A stretch of DNA of 33,682 nt. Source: Reticulitermes lucifugus (lineage: Eukaryota; Arthropoda; Insecta; Blattodea; Rhinotermitidae). A program made the translations under genes and the position numbers. The stretch spans positions 2,872-36,553 of the forward strand of contig JAKCWW010004812.1 in the NCBI GenBank assembly GCA_026260175.1, in the 5' to 3' direction. The notes beneath the pieces are model-generated. The model had not been told where the DNA came from. It ran no database searches and saw only the letters and a program-made list of their open reading frames with translations. The first letter of the stretch is position 1, and each line of letters opens with the position of its first letter. Positions 1 to 9,619 of the stretch are shown piece after piece.

Positions 1-157
1 GGACGAGGGACCAGCTCGTCGCACAGACCTCTACCTGACAACACACAACACTCACAAGAGACACACATGCATGCCCTAGGTGGGATTCGAACCCACAATC
101 CCAGTAAGCGAGCGGCCGTAGACCCACATCTTAGACTGCGCGGCCACTGGGATCGGC
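1..157 (-). mobile_element. tRNA-derived SINE (family 1), cut by window edge
   Basis: Read on the minus strand, this stretch carries a tRNA-like RNA polymerase III promoter. A perfect B box (GGTTCGAATCC, the complement of 83-93) follows an A-box-like TGGCCGCGCAGTCTAAG (complement near 131-148). The spacing is tRNA-like, but the flanks do not close into a clean acceptor stem. The non-tRNA body continues to the left edge. This is the usual build of an insect SINE. The body differs from the other SINE copies in the window, so it is a separate family. The family name is not asserted. Confidence 0.65.
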
Positions 158-220
158 ACTACTACTATTACTACTACTACCACTGCAGCTACTATTGCTA
201 CCGCCACAACCACCACCAAG
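158..220. repeat. (ACT)n-type microsatellite, degenerate
   Basis: ACT/ACC trinucleotide repeats decay rightwards into CCACAACCACCACC. It abuts the SINE head at 157. Confidence 0.8.
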
Positions 221-314
221 CTTCACCTATTAACTCTGGCACTTGATGGAGATGAGTGGTAAGCTTCACATCTCAAATGATTTACCTCTGGGGAAAGAGT
301 CCCCAGTATCTTAC

Positions 315-735
315 AAAACGGATATATCGGTTTCATCTTCAGAGGTTATATCAGCATCAGGTGAGAGGGAACAAGACAGGCAATATATGTATAGTGTAAC
401 AATGTGGCATGTTCACGTAATGTTTATACCTCATCAGCTATCCTAACAGCCTGATACCATTTCACTCAAAGAGAGCACTTTTATGGCAAGGTAATGTCAC
501 TGAAAACAAAATTTCTTAGGCCTTCATGTAAAGTACCCAGTATTTTTATCCAATTTTAGCCAAATTTGGATTTGCCTGACAGATTTTCATGAAAGTTCCT
601 GGTATCATATTTCACAGATATCCGTCCAGTGGGAGCTGCGCTGATGCATGCGGACAGATGGACAGACAGATGTACATGACGCAGCTAGTAGGCACTGTTC
701 ACAACTATGCGAACATGCCTAAAAATGACCATGAT
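315..735 (+). repeat. Unclassified dispersed repeat family A, copy 1
   Basis: This segment aligns along most of its length with the reverse complement of 19020-19440. Shared landmarks in order are a GATATcag..TGTA block, CCTGATAtCATTTCACT, CTTCATGTAAAGT, GACAGATTTTCAT, and a GACAGATGG motif near the right end. No coding domain is visible. It may be an old non-autonomous element or the untranslated tail of one. Confidence 0.6.
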
Positions 736-989
736 GGGTATAAATGAACTCACTCATGATAGTGGCTGACATGCAATTTGAACCATGTACTCAACAAAAT
801 TCACACCTAAGAGTGCACTATAAACATAATTAATCAAAAAGCCATAAATTTACATGATCGTCTTCCTGGAAGCTACTGCACATGATCTATTGATATAAAA
901 TGCAGGAATATGAGTGTGGCATACAAGTTATTGAATAAATAATTTTGTGTGTGCATATTCATTTCCTGTAAAGTTATTCAACGAAGTGT
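736..989. other. AT-rich stretch, no feature seen
   Basis: I see no coding exon, RNA gene or recognisable repeat here. Confidence 0.5.
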
Positions 990-1245
990 GACAATGGGCT
1001 ACACATACAGGACATCCTGTATCAAACACATCAGGCACAACATTATGGTTTTCTGAGATGTAATGCCATGCAGTTTGGCAGATGGATACCAGTATTTGGA
1101 TAAACCTGCTGTCTCCATCTTCAAGGTGGAAAAGTGGTTCCTCCAAACACTGATGCCCATGACATCACATCCCAGAAGACATTCACAGTCATGAGAACCT
1201 CTAATCGCACACCACACAGAGGAACATAATCTATGAAGTGTTCAG
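990..1245 (-). repeat. Dispersed repeat family B fragment (FWDV motif)
   Basis: On the minus strand one frame reads EVLMTVNVFWDVMSWASVFG. A frame change then leads into LEDGDSRF and ILVSICQTAWHYISE. These match a coding-like repeat that I recall as very common in termite and cockroach sequence (EVLTAV..FWDV.PC.L..RRFGGT..LHLQGR). Frame breaks show it is decayed. The class of the parent element is unknown to me. Confidence 0.5.
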
Positions 1246-1342
1246 TCATGTCCTGAAGTGCCACTAGAGGCACATTAAATTGATAAGATACATAAATATA
1301 TGTGAGATATGAGGTTTTCACAGCAGAGAATATCAACACTGT

Positions 1343-1500
1343 GACTTCTAGGAAGTGAAGACCTGTACTGTAGATAAACACCAACGTTTTGGAGGTAGTG
1401 TGTTCCTCCAAAATGTTGGTACCCATGTAGTAAACTATACATCACCATGTCCCAAAGACGGAAATGGAATCTTCGCTTATATGAGTTTATTTTTCAGGAA
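1343..1500 (+). repeat. Dispersed repeat family B fragment (RFGGS..NVGT motif)
   Basis: The plus-strand translation contains QRFGGSVFLQNVGTHVVNYT, which matches the downstream half of family B (DDGGS..LRNVGT.LPDYT). It lies close to the minus-strand fragment at 990-1245 but in the opposite orientation, so the two are separate pieces or a rearranged copy. Confidence 0.5.
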
Positions 1501-1845
1501 TCTTCAAAAACATGAGTTTATTTTTACACATGCATCACTGAATATTAAGGTTCAAGGTTAGGGCACCAGCAATTAAGACTCACCCAAACACTTCATTTTA
1601 TCACTTCTGGAAGTTCACAGTACAGATTCATTGACAGGACAATGTATCTTGCTTCATCTGAACTAAGAGAATATCTAATGATGCAAACTGTTTGATAGCC
1701 TGCAGCTATAAGGGCTCCAGCTTGACAACTTGCCATTTATTTCACTTCTCTTAACAAATCTAACTATAATTTATAACACATCTCTAATTAACAATAAACA
1801 TAACATCCGTGAAGTGAGAGCTGAAGTAAGCCCCTGCTTTAGTAG
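1501..1845. other. AT-rich stretch, no gene seen
   Basis: There is no supported coding or RNA feature. If the first SLC25A32 intron is as long as it appears, this is intronic. Confidence 0.45.
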
Positions 1846-1890
1846 GTGTTTATTTCTTGAGTAATATCTCTGCACTCAAGAAATAAACAC
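1846..1890. repeat. Short perfect hairpin, 17-bp arms
   Basis: GTGTTTATTTCTTGAGT (1846-1862) is exactly complementary to 1874-1890. The loop is 11 nt. There is no U-run or tail, so it is not a convincing terminator. It could be a small foldback relic. Confidence 0.75.
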
Positions 1891-2111
1891 TGGATACCAC
1901 AGCCAAGGGTCTCCACCCCACAAAAATTGGAAGTGGCTGAGAGACAGATGTTTGGAGACAGATTATATAGATTTTATACATAAATTTTATGCAATAACAT
2001 ACCACATTTTACCATATGTAATTTGAACTAAAAATCAGTGACTGCGGCTGTGACGCATGGGCAATTACCATTCAGAGACACGATGTACGCTGCCTATGTC
2101 TATGTACGATG

Positions 2112-2156
2112 ACTCCCTGATGATGGCTGAGATAGTCAGCCGAAACATGTAGGAGT
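2112..2156 (+). ncRNA. Hammerhead-ribozyme-like motif
   Basis: The conserved core elements appear in type I order. Stem I 5' strand is ACTCC (2112-2116), followed by CTGATGA (2117-2123). Stem II is GGCTGA/TCAGCC (2125-2130 with 2136-2141) closed by a 5-nt loop. GAAA (2142-2145) follows, then a minimal palindromic stem III, ACATGT, ending in the cleavage triplet GTA (2049 analogue at 2149-2151). Stem I 3' strand GGAGT (2152-2156) pairs perfectly with ACTCC. One unpaired T at 2124 separates the core from stem II, which may weaken activity. Short stem III loops of this kind are typical of hammerheads in Penelope-like elements and retrozymes, so this is probably the tail of a retroelement. The sequence that follows is AT-rich with AATAAAAA. 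No reverse transcriptase is seen next to it. Confidence 0.6.
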
Positions 2157-2199
2157 GTATAAACTTATTGTGCAGTAGTTGGTAATAAAAACTTACATA

Positions 2200-2834
2200 C
2201 TTAGGTCATATTTATTTCCTAGCCATACTTGTGTAGAACCTTTCACTAAACTTCCTTCCCATGGAATCCGATCAGAAAATTTATGAAATTTTTTTAAATT
2301 ATTTTGACAGTGACATGAACGTTGATGTATTAAGAATTAAAATTATGTTCACTCTTGCAAGCCTCTATCAAAATCCCTGCCTCTGTAACATACAACAGTT
2401 CTATTTAATTTAATTTTGTTTTCACTGGTCATGGTGTCACAGAGGAAAGAGAATTTTCTAGGTGCGGTTGAGAACAAAATTTCATCCATATGTGATTCTT
2501 TCATGATACCAAGCTACTTTTTGTGCCACTTACTGCAACATTAAAAAACGCAGCATACTGCCCACAGGACATATTTATGTGGTTATGTAAGAGTCTGGGA
2601 AAAACCTGCAATTATTTTTCCCCACAGCATGAAGTGGCTGGTTTTCGGAATGGAGACATACTGTTTTCTACATGGTACGAAATGTACTGTAAATACTAAT
2701 CAGAAGAATTTCCAGCTTCAAAGGGTTAATATTCAGCAACTAATTTCAAGGTAAAATATTGTACTGTGCTTCACATTGCTGTAAACAATTCTTCAAACAT
2801 CTTGTTTACACAAACTATACACCACATGACCAAA
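2200..2834. other. Stretch without recognised gene
   Basis: AT-rich DNA with no supported exon on either strand. I looked for later SLC25A32 exons on the minus strand and did not find any. Confidence 0.4.
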
Positions 2835-2925
2835 TTTACTGGAGTGCCTGTGTGTGCATATGGGTGTTGGTGTGCACATGAGCATCTGTATGTGCATATG
2901 TGTGTACATACACACAGCAAACTAA
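2835..2925. repeat. Degenerate (TG)n / TGCATATG low-complexity tract
   Basis: Alternating TGTG, CATATG and CACA runs make an imperfect purine-pyrimidine tract. Confidence 0.7.
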
Positions 2926-2974
2926 GCAAGCTGGCTCCAGCAGTTATGCTTCTGACTGCCCAAGATACTTTCCT

Positions 2975-3140
2975 CCTGCTACCCTTTGAATACGACGCCG
3001 GTTGGGCCCCAGAGCTGATCTGGTTATTTCAGAGAAGGAAAAAAACCTATTCTGTCTCCCTGAAACCTAGTCATGATTCCTCACCTATCCAGTTGACAGC
3101 CTAGTCACTATACCAATTGAGCTACCCCAGGAGTTCCCAC
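2975..3140 (-). mobile_element. SINE family 2, copy 1 (diverged)
   Basis: On the minus strand, starting near 3140, an A-box-like GGTAGCTCAATTGGTATAG is followed by a tRNA-like region. A body then contains TTCTCT...CCAGAtC..GCTcTGGGGCCCA, which aligns to the better-preserved copy at 13641-13893. The B box has decayed. Confidence 0.55.
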
Positions 3141-3435
3141 TCTGCTAATGACAAGCACAAACAAAGACTTCCAAGCAGAATGCACAATGCATGCTGTCCT
3201 GCTGCACAGACTGCCAATCCAACAAACCTTGTACTGTCAATATTTACTACTCATATTAGGATGATAGACATATGAACTTGTATGAAGTGGGAGCAATACA
3301 AGCACCACTTAATATTCAGTTCTTCAAACACATAAAATAATAGGCCTTTGAAAAATATGCAAATTTGAGTTTGGTTTATTTTGTAGATTAAAATTGGTAG
3401 CCATGCAAACATTTTCATTCAGCTTTCAGTGTGAC

Positions 3436-3524
3436 AATAATCAATGAACCGTACATTTTTGATTATTTAAGTTCTATCCAACAAATGTACATTTGTCGGA
3501 TAGAAATTAAATAATCAATGAGCC
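3436..3524. mobile_element. Foldback/MITE-like element 1
   Basis: Positions 3459-3488 and 3489-3518 form 30-nt inverted arms with two mismatches and no loop, centred on ACAAATGTACATTTGT. The unit is flanked by a 15-nt direct repeat AATAATCAATGARCC (3436-3450 and 3510-3524, one difference), which may be a target-site duplication. ACCGTACATTTTT (3448-3460) and CCaACAAATGTACA (3478-3491) recur at nearly the same spacing in the larger hairpin at 17773-17898. Confidence 0.65.
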
Positions 3525-3536
3525 ATTACACCAAAG

Positions 3537-3823
3537 GTACAGGTAAAAGTAAGTTCACCCTATAACAAGCCATGAAGGCCCAGAGGGGGAACAGAGGTAC
3601 AGCTCTACTCTTTCTTTAACCTTGGCGCTATATGGGGGTTGGTGGTCAACACCACGCCCCAACCGCTTTACCCCCAGGGAAGACCTGGTACCCATTGTAC
3701 AGGAGGCTGGGTGGGCCAGGACCAGTCTACACAGGTGTGGAAAATCTCGCCCCACCGGGATTCAATCCCCAGACCATCCAGTCCGCAGCAAGTCACTATA
3801 CTGACTATGCTATCCCGGCCCCT
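3537..3823 (-). mobile_element. SINE family 2, copy 2
   Basis: The minus strand reads from a tRNA-like head (GGATAGCATAGTCAGTATAG, B-box region GGGGATTGAATCCC) through a CCCACCCAGCCTCCTG body. It ends in a tail of ACTTTTACC-type repeats at 3537-3555. It is about 290 bp and nearly full length. It is about as well preserved as the copy at 5842-6135, with which it aligns end to end. Confidence 0.8.
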
Positions 3824-3990
3824 GCCTGCCATTAGACCTAGGAGCATGCAATTTGGTATCAGCAGACTATAAGCACATCATATATGAAATACTGTTTGTA
3901 AATTAAGAATTACAAAATTACTGAGAAAGTAATATAATAAAGGCTTAGTAATCATTTGTAGTTAAGCTGTAAATTCTCATAAAAATTAAA

Positions 3991-4051
3991 ATAATGATGG
4001 TGATGATGATGACAATGATGAATGGCGACACCAGTAATGACAATAATAAGA
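3991..4051. repeat. (GAT)n-type microsatellite, degenerate
   Basis: ATGATGGTGATGATGATGAC and variants continue into AATGACAATAATAAG. Confidence 0.75.
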
Positions 4052-5039
4052 TGCAAGCCCACATGTAGTGTAAAGCTATTTCAAAATATTTTCAAATGAA
4101 ACTGAAGTATTTGCAATTGAATACTGACAAGCACCATAGAGGACAGATGTGGCCTACAGTAATGGATGCAGTATTTAAGGGTAAACATGTCAACAAAATG
4201 ATAATATATGGCTACTCTGCGTCCTGCTATTATCAACTCATGCACGAGAGCCCACCTTACATGAAGGCAACACGATCCTTCAGAACATCAGGAACCACAG
4301 CGTCACATCCCAAACTTGAATCCTCAACCACACCACTATGCATACTTCAGATCTCATCTTGTAACCATGTTGTAAGTATAGTGTAAATGATTGGCATGAC
4401 AATCTTAACAGAACACATCCAGTTCTATTTCACACATAAATGGCATGACAGTTTACTGCTGCCAACATCCCCACAAAAAGTACTGATCATTTGTTATTCT
4501 TCTGAAAGCTTGTATGAACATTACACAGATATATCAAGATGATCAGAAACCATGCCTCACATACTAAATGCACAATTGAGATGAACTCTTGTGTGTCAGG
4601 ATGGAGTACCGATAAGAATGTTCTTTGCTTCCATATTGCTTTATACATACAGAAACCCAACCCTAACCTTGGTTACACAAGCTACTTTATACACACACAA
4701 ATTCAAACCATAGCCTGACTGTACTGGGCTAACTTTCACACATAGTGCATTACTTTTTCTGTTCACTTTCTCTGCATTGGCAACTCTAGGCTGTCTTATA
4801 TGGTGAGAACTGTATACAATACAGTAAGCAAATGTGGCAATGACGATACGAATTAACATCATATTTTCACATTCATTCATAAATATTTGTTTCATTAGAA
4901 AAATAATAGTCTCCAATGAACAGTGAGTAAAAAAAACTCTGAAAAGGTATCAGACCAAAAATAAGCTTTAAAATTATCACACATACCAGTGAGATGTGTC
5001 AACAAAAGGAATAAGTATAAGTAAATATAATTACATGTA
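4052..5039. other. Stretch without recognised gene
   Basis: A plus-strand frame near 4300-4390 (SHPKLESSTTPLCILQISS) resembles the tail of dispersed repeat family B, but weakly. Nothing else can be supported here. Confidence 0.35.
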
Positions 5040-5485
5040 CAGTAAAATTCCGTTAATCCAGCACCCATGGGACTGGAGAGGTGCCCTGTCATTGGATAAT
5101 CCGGATTATGAGACAGTACCTATCCTGACCTAAGTTCTAAAGGTAATTTTTTGTTACCGCTCTGATACTAGGGCTGTACAACTGATCAGAGGCGTATTCC
5201 ATCTGGCTACCTCCTTCATCTGCTGGTTCAGAATCATCAGGGTCCCCTTCTGTATTTTCTGGAGTCTTCACAGCTGAAGAAGTTGACGGAACAGGAGGCA
5301 AGGGGTCAGAAGATACCACAACAACTGATATACGGACATTCTTGAAGGCCTTGTTGAACTTGTCCCTGACATCTGCCTGTTTCACCAATGAAGCTTTTTG
5401 TATGGTAAAAAGCAAAAGTTCCGGTTTTTGGGCTACTCACCTCAGGTGCCAGATTATCAGATGACAGATTAAAGGAATTTTGCTG
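5040..5485 (-). mobile_element. Tigger/pogo-type MITE (family T1), copy 1
   Basis: The element is bounded by inverted repeats. CAGTAAAATTCCGTTAATCC at the left (from 5040) matches the reverse complement of the right end (CAGCAAAATTCCTTTAATC). Both sides have the TA target duplication (5038-5039, 5486-5487). It is 446 bp and lacks a full transposase, so it is an internally deleted derivative. A minus-strand open stretch (5137-5415) keeps a coding-like segment including ADVRDKFNKAFKNVR and DPLPPVPSTSSAVKTPENTE, which looks like the C-terminal part of a pogo/Tigger transposase. Related copies lie at 15126-15565 and 31419-31774. Confidence 0.75.
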
Positions 5486-5841
5486 TATTATAATTTATGG
5501 ACTAGAATTCATATTTCACATAATGAAAAAGATACTGAATGAGGGTTGCTGACTGACTGTAATGTACAGACATGACAACACTTTTGTCCAATAAAGAACT
5601 CAGTGAAGCTGGCAGACAGACCTATTTTGTGTAGATGAGGTGGAATGGGCAGGTCATTTTTTTTAAATTCAATTTGATGAGGCCCACTGTACAAAACCTG
5701 CCAATGACATGTCAGCAGCAATTAACAGGTAGTCTAGTCACAAGTGAGATTTACATCAAGTCAATTAAGCCAATGTTACATCCCAAAATGATTCTTTGAT
5801 GAAAAGTGTGCAAATACTGGAAAGTGTTCCAAATGAAGACT

Positions 5842-6135
5842 ACGGTAAAAGTAAAGGTAAATTTCACCCTAGAACAGGCCATGAAGGCCCAGAGGGGGAG
5901 TAGAGGTATAGCTCTACTCTTTCCTTAACCTCGGCGCTAGATGGGGGTGGGTGGTCATCGCCACGCCCCGGCTGCTTTACCCCCCGGGAATGACCCGGTA
6001 CCCATTGTACAGGAGGCTGGGTATGCCCCAGGGCTTGTCTGGACGGGTGCTGAAAATCTCGCCCCCACCGGGATTCGATCCCCGGACCGTCCAGCTTGTA
6101 GCGAGTCGCTATACTGACTACGCTATCCCAACCCA
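5842..6135 (-). mobile_element. SINE family 2, copy 3 (best preserved)
   Basis: On the minus strand the head is GGGATAGCGTAGTCAGTATAG with a B-box region GGGGATCGAATCCCGG. The body passes through CCCAGCCTCCTGTACAATGG and GTAGAGCTATACCTCTACTC and ends in a TTTACC/TTTTACC tail at 5842-5870. It aligns with 3537-3823 along its full length and, in the opposite orientation, with 13641-13893. Polymerase III transcription and LINE-driven retrotransposition are known for such SINEs. Whether this copy is active cannot be seen. Confidence 0.82.
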
Positions 6136-8008
6136 CATGAAGAATAAGCCAAGAGACAAAAGCACAAGTGTCTCAGCATTACAGAAAAAAGCCGTTGATA
6201 GTGCAAAAAAGGGTTGATGAGGCAACTACATTTCCTTGTGAGAAGTGTAACCCGTCTTAGCTCACAGTCGGTGAACACATCTTAACTTCAGGGTATTTAA
6301 GTGTTTATAAATAGCACAGGTACAGTAGTATAAATAATTTGTCTCAATAAAACTTCCTATTGTACTCTTTAACAAAATTTGATTATACATATATTTGTGT
6401 GGGAGTATGGATGTGACGTTGAAAGTTTATTCACCTTGTGTCTGTATTTAGGGCCATTTCACAAATATTTCACAGTTATACTGTAATTAACACAAATGGC
6501 GGAAAATGTTCCCTTTCAATATATACACTTTGTGTCACTGCTCTAATCGCACAACTCCTTCTAAATGAATACTTACATATTTCTAGTTTTAAATTATTTA
6601 AACAGTACAGCAGAATTGGTATTATGTAAATTGTGACCTTTCACCACCTGGGTGCACAACAGACTAACTGCTTGGCATTGGTTTAAGAACTTGCACCTTG
6701 CTCCAAAATTCATCCTCCCTTAAATTTCCTTTGTTTCCAATTGGCTAACTGTTAATTTCACTACTTCCTAACAGGTCCAAAAGTTAAAATTTTGAATATC
6801 CTCTTGTTATTGGATACTAAGAACTTAATGTTGTTTCCTGTGCCATTACTCATAAGAGTCCTACTGGTTTTTCTTAATGTGCAAGCATGATTTTTAGTCA
6901 AGATTTAAGAAGTCTAGAAGTGTCGAAGTCTAGAATTTTGATTGCTCTAGAAAGTTCCCAAAACCATTACTTCTGACACTGATAAATGGTGAACATGCTC
7001 CCTTACTATATCTGACCTAAACTGTCTCTCTGCTGTCCCCTCTAAGCTGCTATACAGATGCATTACAACTCCTTTCCACCCTAAACTGCATTACTAATTT
7101 TAAACAAATCAGCCCTATCTGCCAAATATAAATTTTGACACCTAATAAAAGTAATCAAACCACATATAATGATTACAGCAGAGACACAAAATGGCGAAGG
7201 CTAGTTGATCAGTATATGTGAACATGAAGGTAAACCAGTTAAACAGTACTCTAAATGGGATGTACATTAGAAGAGAGGACTGAAAATATAAACAATATGA
7301 ATATGGAATGAGCAGTAGTAGCAAGACTGTAATGATGAATGTAAAGGTGGAATATCAGAGGTAGAAGAGTTAATGATGATTAATGCTACATGAATGTGAT
7401 TGTTGTCAAATTTACTTTTAAATAAAAAACTGCTTGTAAAGACTATCACTACATACTACTGGAAGCAGTTTTCTTCATCTGGACTGTACTTTGTGGAGGA
7501 ATAACACTAGACATCAACATCTGTGTGCAAGTGACTCTCTTCTAGTCTTATACTTAAACATTTCACCAGCCAAAAGCACTGCTGGAGCTGTACATGACAG
7601 TTGTGAAGATCAGTAAGGACAATATCAAGAAATATTAGACACAATAACCCTGTTCCCTTTGTGTGTCTATGTAACCACATATTGCAAGCTTGTACTATGT
7701 CGCTTGATCCATACAAGTACTGAGATGAAAGGTGGCAGCAACATCTGTTAAAGTTGTGCAGAGGTCATCAAAATGAAATCTCACAAGCCTAACCTTGGTG
7801 GAATAAATGCTTTCATTTCACTTCAGATTCTGTCACTACATGAATCCCCAAATCCTAGCCTTGGTGACAATATAAAATGCTACCTTTGCTGCCTTTTTCA
7901 TGCATCTTGGGCACCAAGACATGAGTCTTGAGTGACTGTCTTGTGTTGGCAATGGTCTCAAACCATAAAACACAAAATAACTACTGAAAACAGCCACAAA
8001 GTTATATA
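6136..8008. other. Long stretch without recognised gene
   Basis: AT-rich DNA. The open frames are short, lack codon bias or domain motifs, and are bounded by no convincing splice signals. A minus-strand segment near 7836-7900 (AFYIVTKARIWGFM) vaguely resembles 4641-4720 (VACVTKVRVGFLYV), suggesting another old dispersed repeat. Confidence 0.4.
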
Positions 8009-9309
8009 CAAAGCTTGCCCAAAAAGTTTTATTTTTTATTGCCAGTAATATATTGTAAATTCTTTGAACATACTCACTGGATGTATTACACATCTCATTT
8101 TTCTACATAATCTCAATCAACATCAACACCCATGCCCCAGCCAGAAACAAGAGCATCTATCCCCTTCTTGTGCCAGTTTGAATTTTGTACTTGCAGCCAC
8201 TTCATCACTTCTTCAATAACCTTGTCATCGCTCCCAAACCCTTTCCCGTAGAGGGCATCTTTGAGGGCTCCCAACAGCTGGAAATCTGAGCTAGTAAGAT
8301 CCGGGCTGTATGATGAGTGAGGAAGAACAGTCAATCTGAGTTCTGCGATTGCTTCCTGTGTTTTCAGACTCATGTGTGATCATGCGCTGTTGTGTTGAAG
8401 GAGGATTTCAGCAACATTTTTGTGAAGTCGAACCCTCCTGAAATGCTTTTGCAAGGTTTGAATGTACAGATCTGAGTTAATGGTTTGACCACATGGCATA
8501 ATGTCTACCAAAATCACCCCTTCTGAATCCCAAAAATTCAGTGGCCATGACTTTCCCTGCTGAAGGGGTAGCCTTACACTTGTTCTTCCAAGGAGAAGTT
8601 GGATGATGACATTCCCCTATCTTTTTGCCTGTGGTTCAAAGTAATGGATCAATGTTTCATCCCTAATGACGATATGTGACAAACAGCTTTCACCATCAGC
8701 CTGGTAACGGGACAACAAATCTGAACACACCTCTTTCCGCACAGTTTTGTTATAGTCAGTTAGGCTTCGAGGAACCCAACAAGCACACACTTTTGAATAT
8801 CCTAAGGCATCAATAATGTTGTTCATGCTTCCCTTTGATACTGAGGGCCCAATCACAAACTTGGCGGTTGTAAGCCATCGGTCATTTCGTATGAGTTCAT
8901 CAGCACACCAAAGCAATGCCCGAGCGACTGCTGTCATTGACCGGCCAGAGCAAAATGCTTCACTGAACTCTGCTTGGCCTTTCTCAGAACCTGTCAATCA
9001 TGAAGCCCAACAACTAAAAGTGCTTTTATCAACAGCACTAACACTATACATTTTTTACCTGCTTGTGAATGTTCATTACTGATTCCTTTTCTGCCACATG
9101 AAATTCAATAACAGCCCATTGTTTAAAACGCACACCACCACATCACACTACTTTTGTGACCCCCTATGCAAGCAAAAGAGCACATATTGTTCCACAGCGC
9201 TGCAGTAGCAAGCAGGAAATCAAAATTAACCACAGGAAAAAATTTCAGATATTTCCTGTTCATTTTGACTGAAGTATAGAAATTTCTGAAAACTTTTGGG
9301 TAACCTGAA
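8009..9309 (-). mobile_element. mariner transposon, full length, inactive
   Basis: The element is 1301 bp, the usual mariner length, with TA on both sides (8007-8008 and 9310-9311). The ends are imperfect inverted repeats. The left end CAAAGCTTGCCCAAAAAGTT matches the reverse complement of the right end, TTCAGGTTACCCAAAAGTTT. The transposase runs on the minus strand, so the 5' end is at 9309. It sits in the presumed first intron of the SLC25A32-like gene, in sense orientation. Confidence 0.9.
8113..9000 (-). pseudogene. mariner transposase pseudogene
   Basis: This is a decayed DDD-type mariner transposase. Two minus-strand blocks remain. The block at 8997-8617 carries family motifs including WVPRSLTDYNK and RKEVCSDLLSRY, and the first catalytic aspartate in RDETLIHYFEP. 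The block at 8373-8113 carries SLKTQEAIAELRLTVLPH, YSPDLTSSDF with the third aspartate, and LKDALYGKGF. Between them the second catalytic site, normally HDNARPH, reads HNSA followed by a stop, so an aspartate is lost as well as the frame. A stop also follows QAKR near 8617, and the N-terminal helix-turn-helix part above 8997 is out of frame. The encoded enzyme cannot be functional. The family assignment is secure. The mariner subfamily is not claimed. Confidence 0.9.
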
Positions 9310-9619
9310 TATATCAGGCTATACTTCCATGGCCCTCCTCTTCACTAATTTATAAGAATTTAGAATGTTTAATTTCTTAAAGTACTTAACTGTTTACAAT
9401 TCTTCATTCACTAAGCATTCCTGATACTACAAAAAGTACCTCTGTGTCCCCAAGAGCTCTGCATGCTTAAGGGAGCCAGCCAGACAGGTCTTCATCTTAT
9501 CAGAGCTGGAATGTAAGACTTGTGTTCTGTCATGTGCTATCAGTCACAAACAGGTGGGCAATGTGTGTGAGAAATGTATTCAGTTGAACCAGTGTTCATT
9601 TGCAACAGTTCTGCAAAGT

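Noticed and set aside
83..150. Functional tRNA gene on the minus strand
   Set aside because: A and B boxes are good, but I cannot close acceptor and anticodon stems, and SINE body sequence follows. A SINE head explains it.
1846..1890. Hairpin as a transcription terminator
   Set aside because: No T-run follows, and intrinsic terminators of that kind are not expected in an insect nuclear genome.
4641..4916. 91-residue minus-strand frame as a gene
   Set aside because: No domain, AT-driven composition, and part of it resembles another low-grade repeat near 7836-7900.
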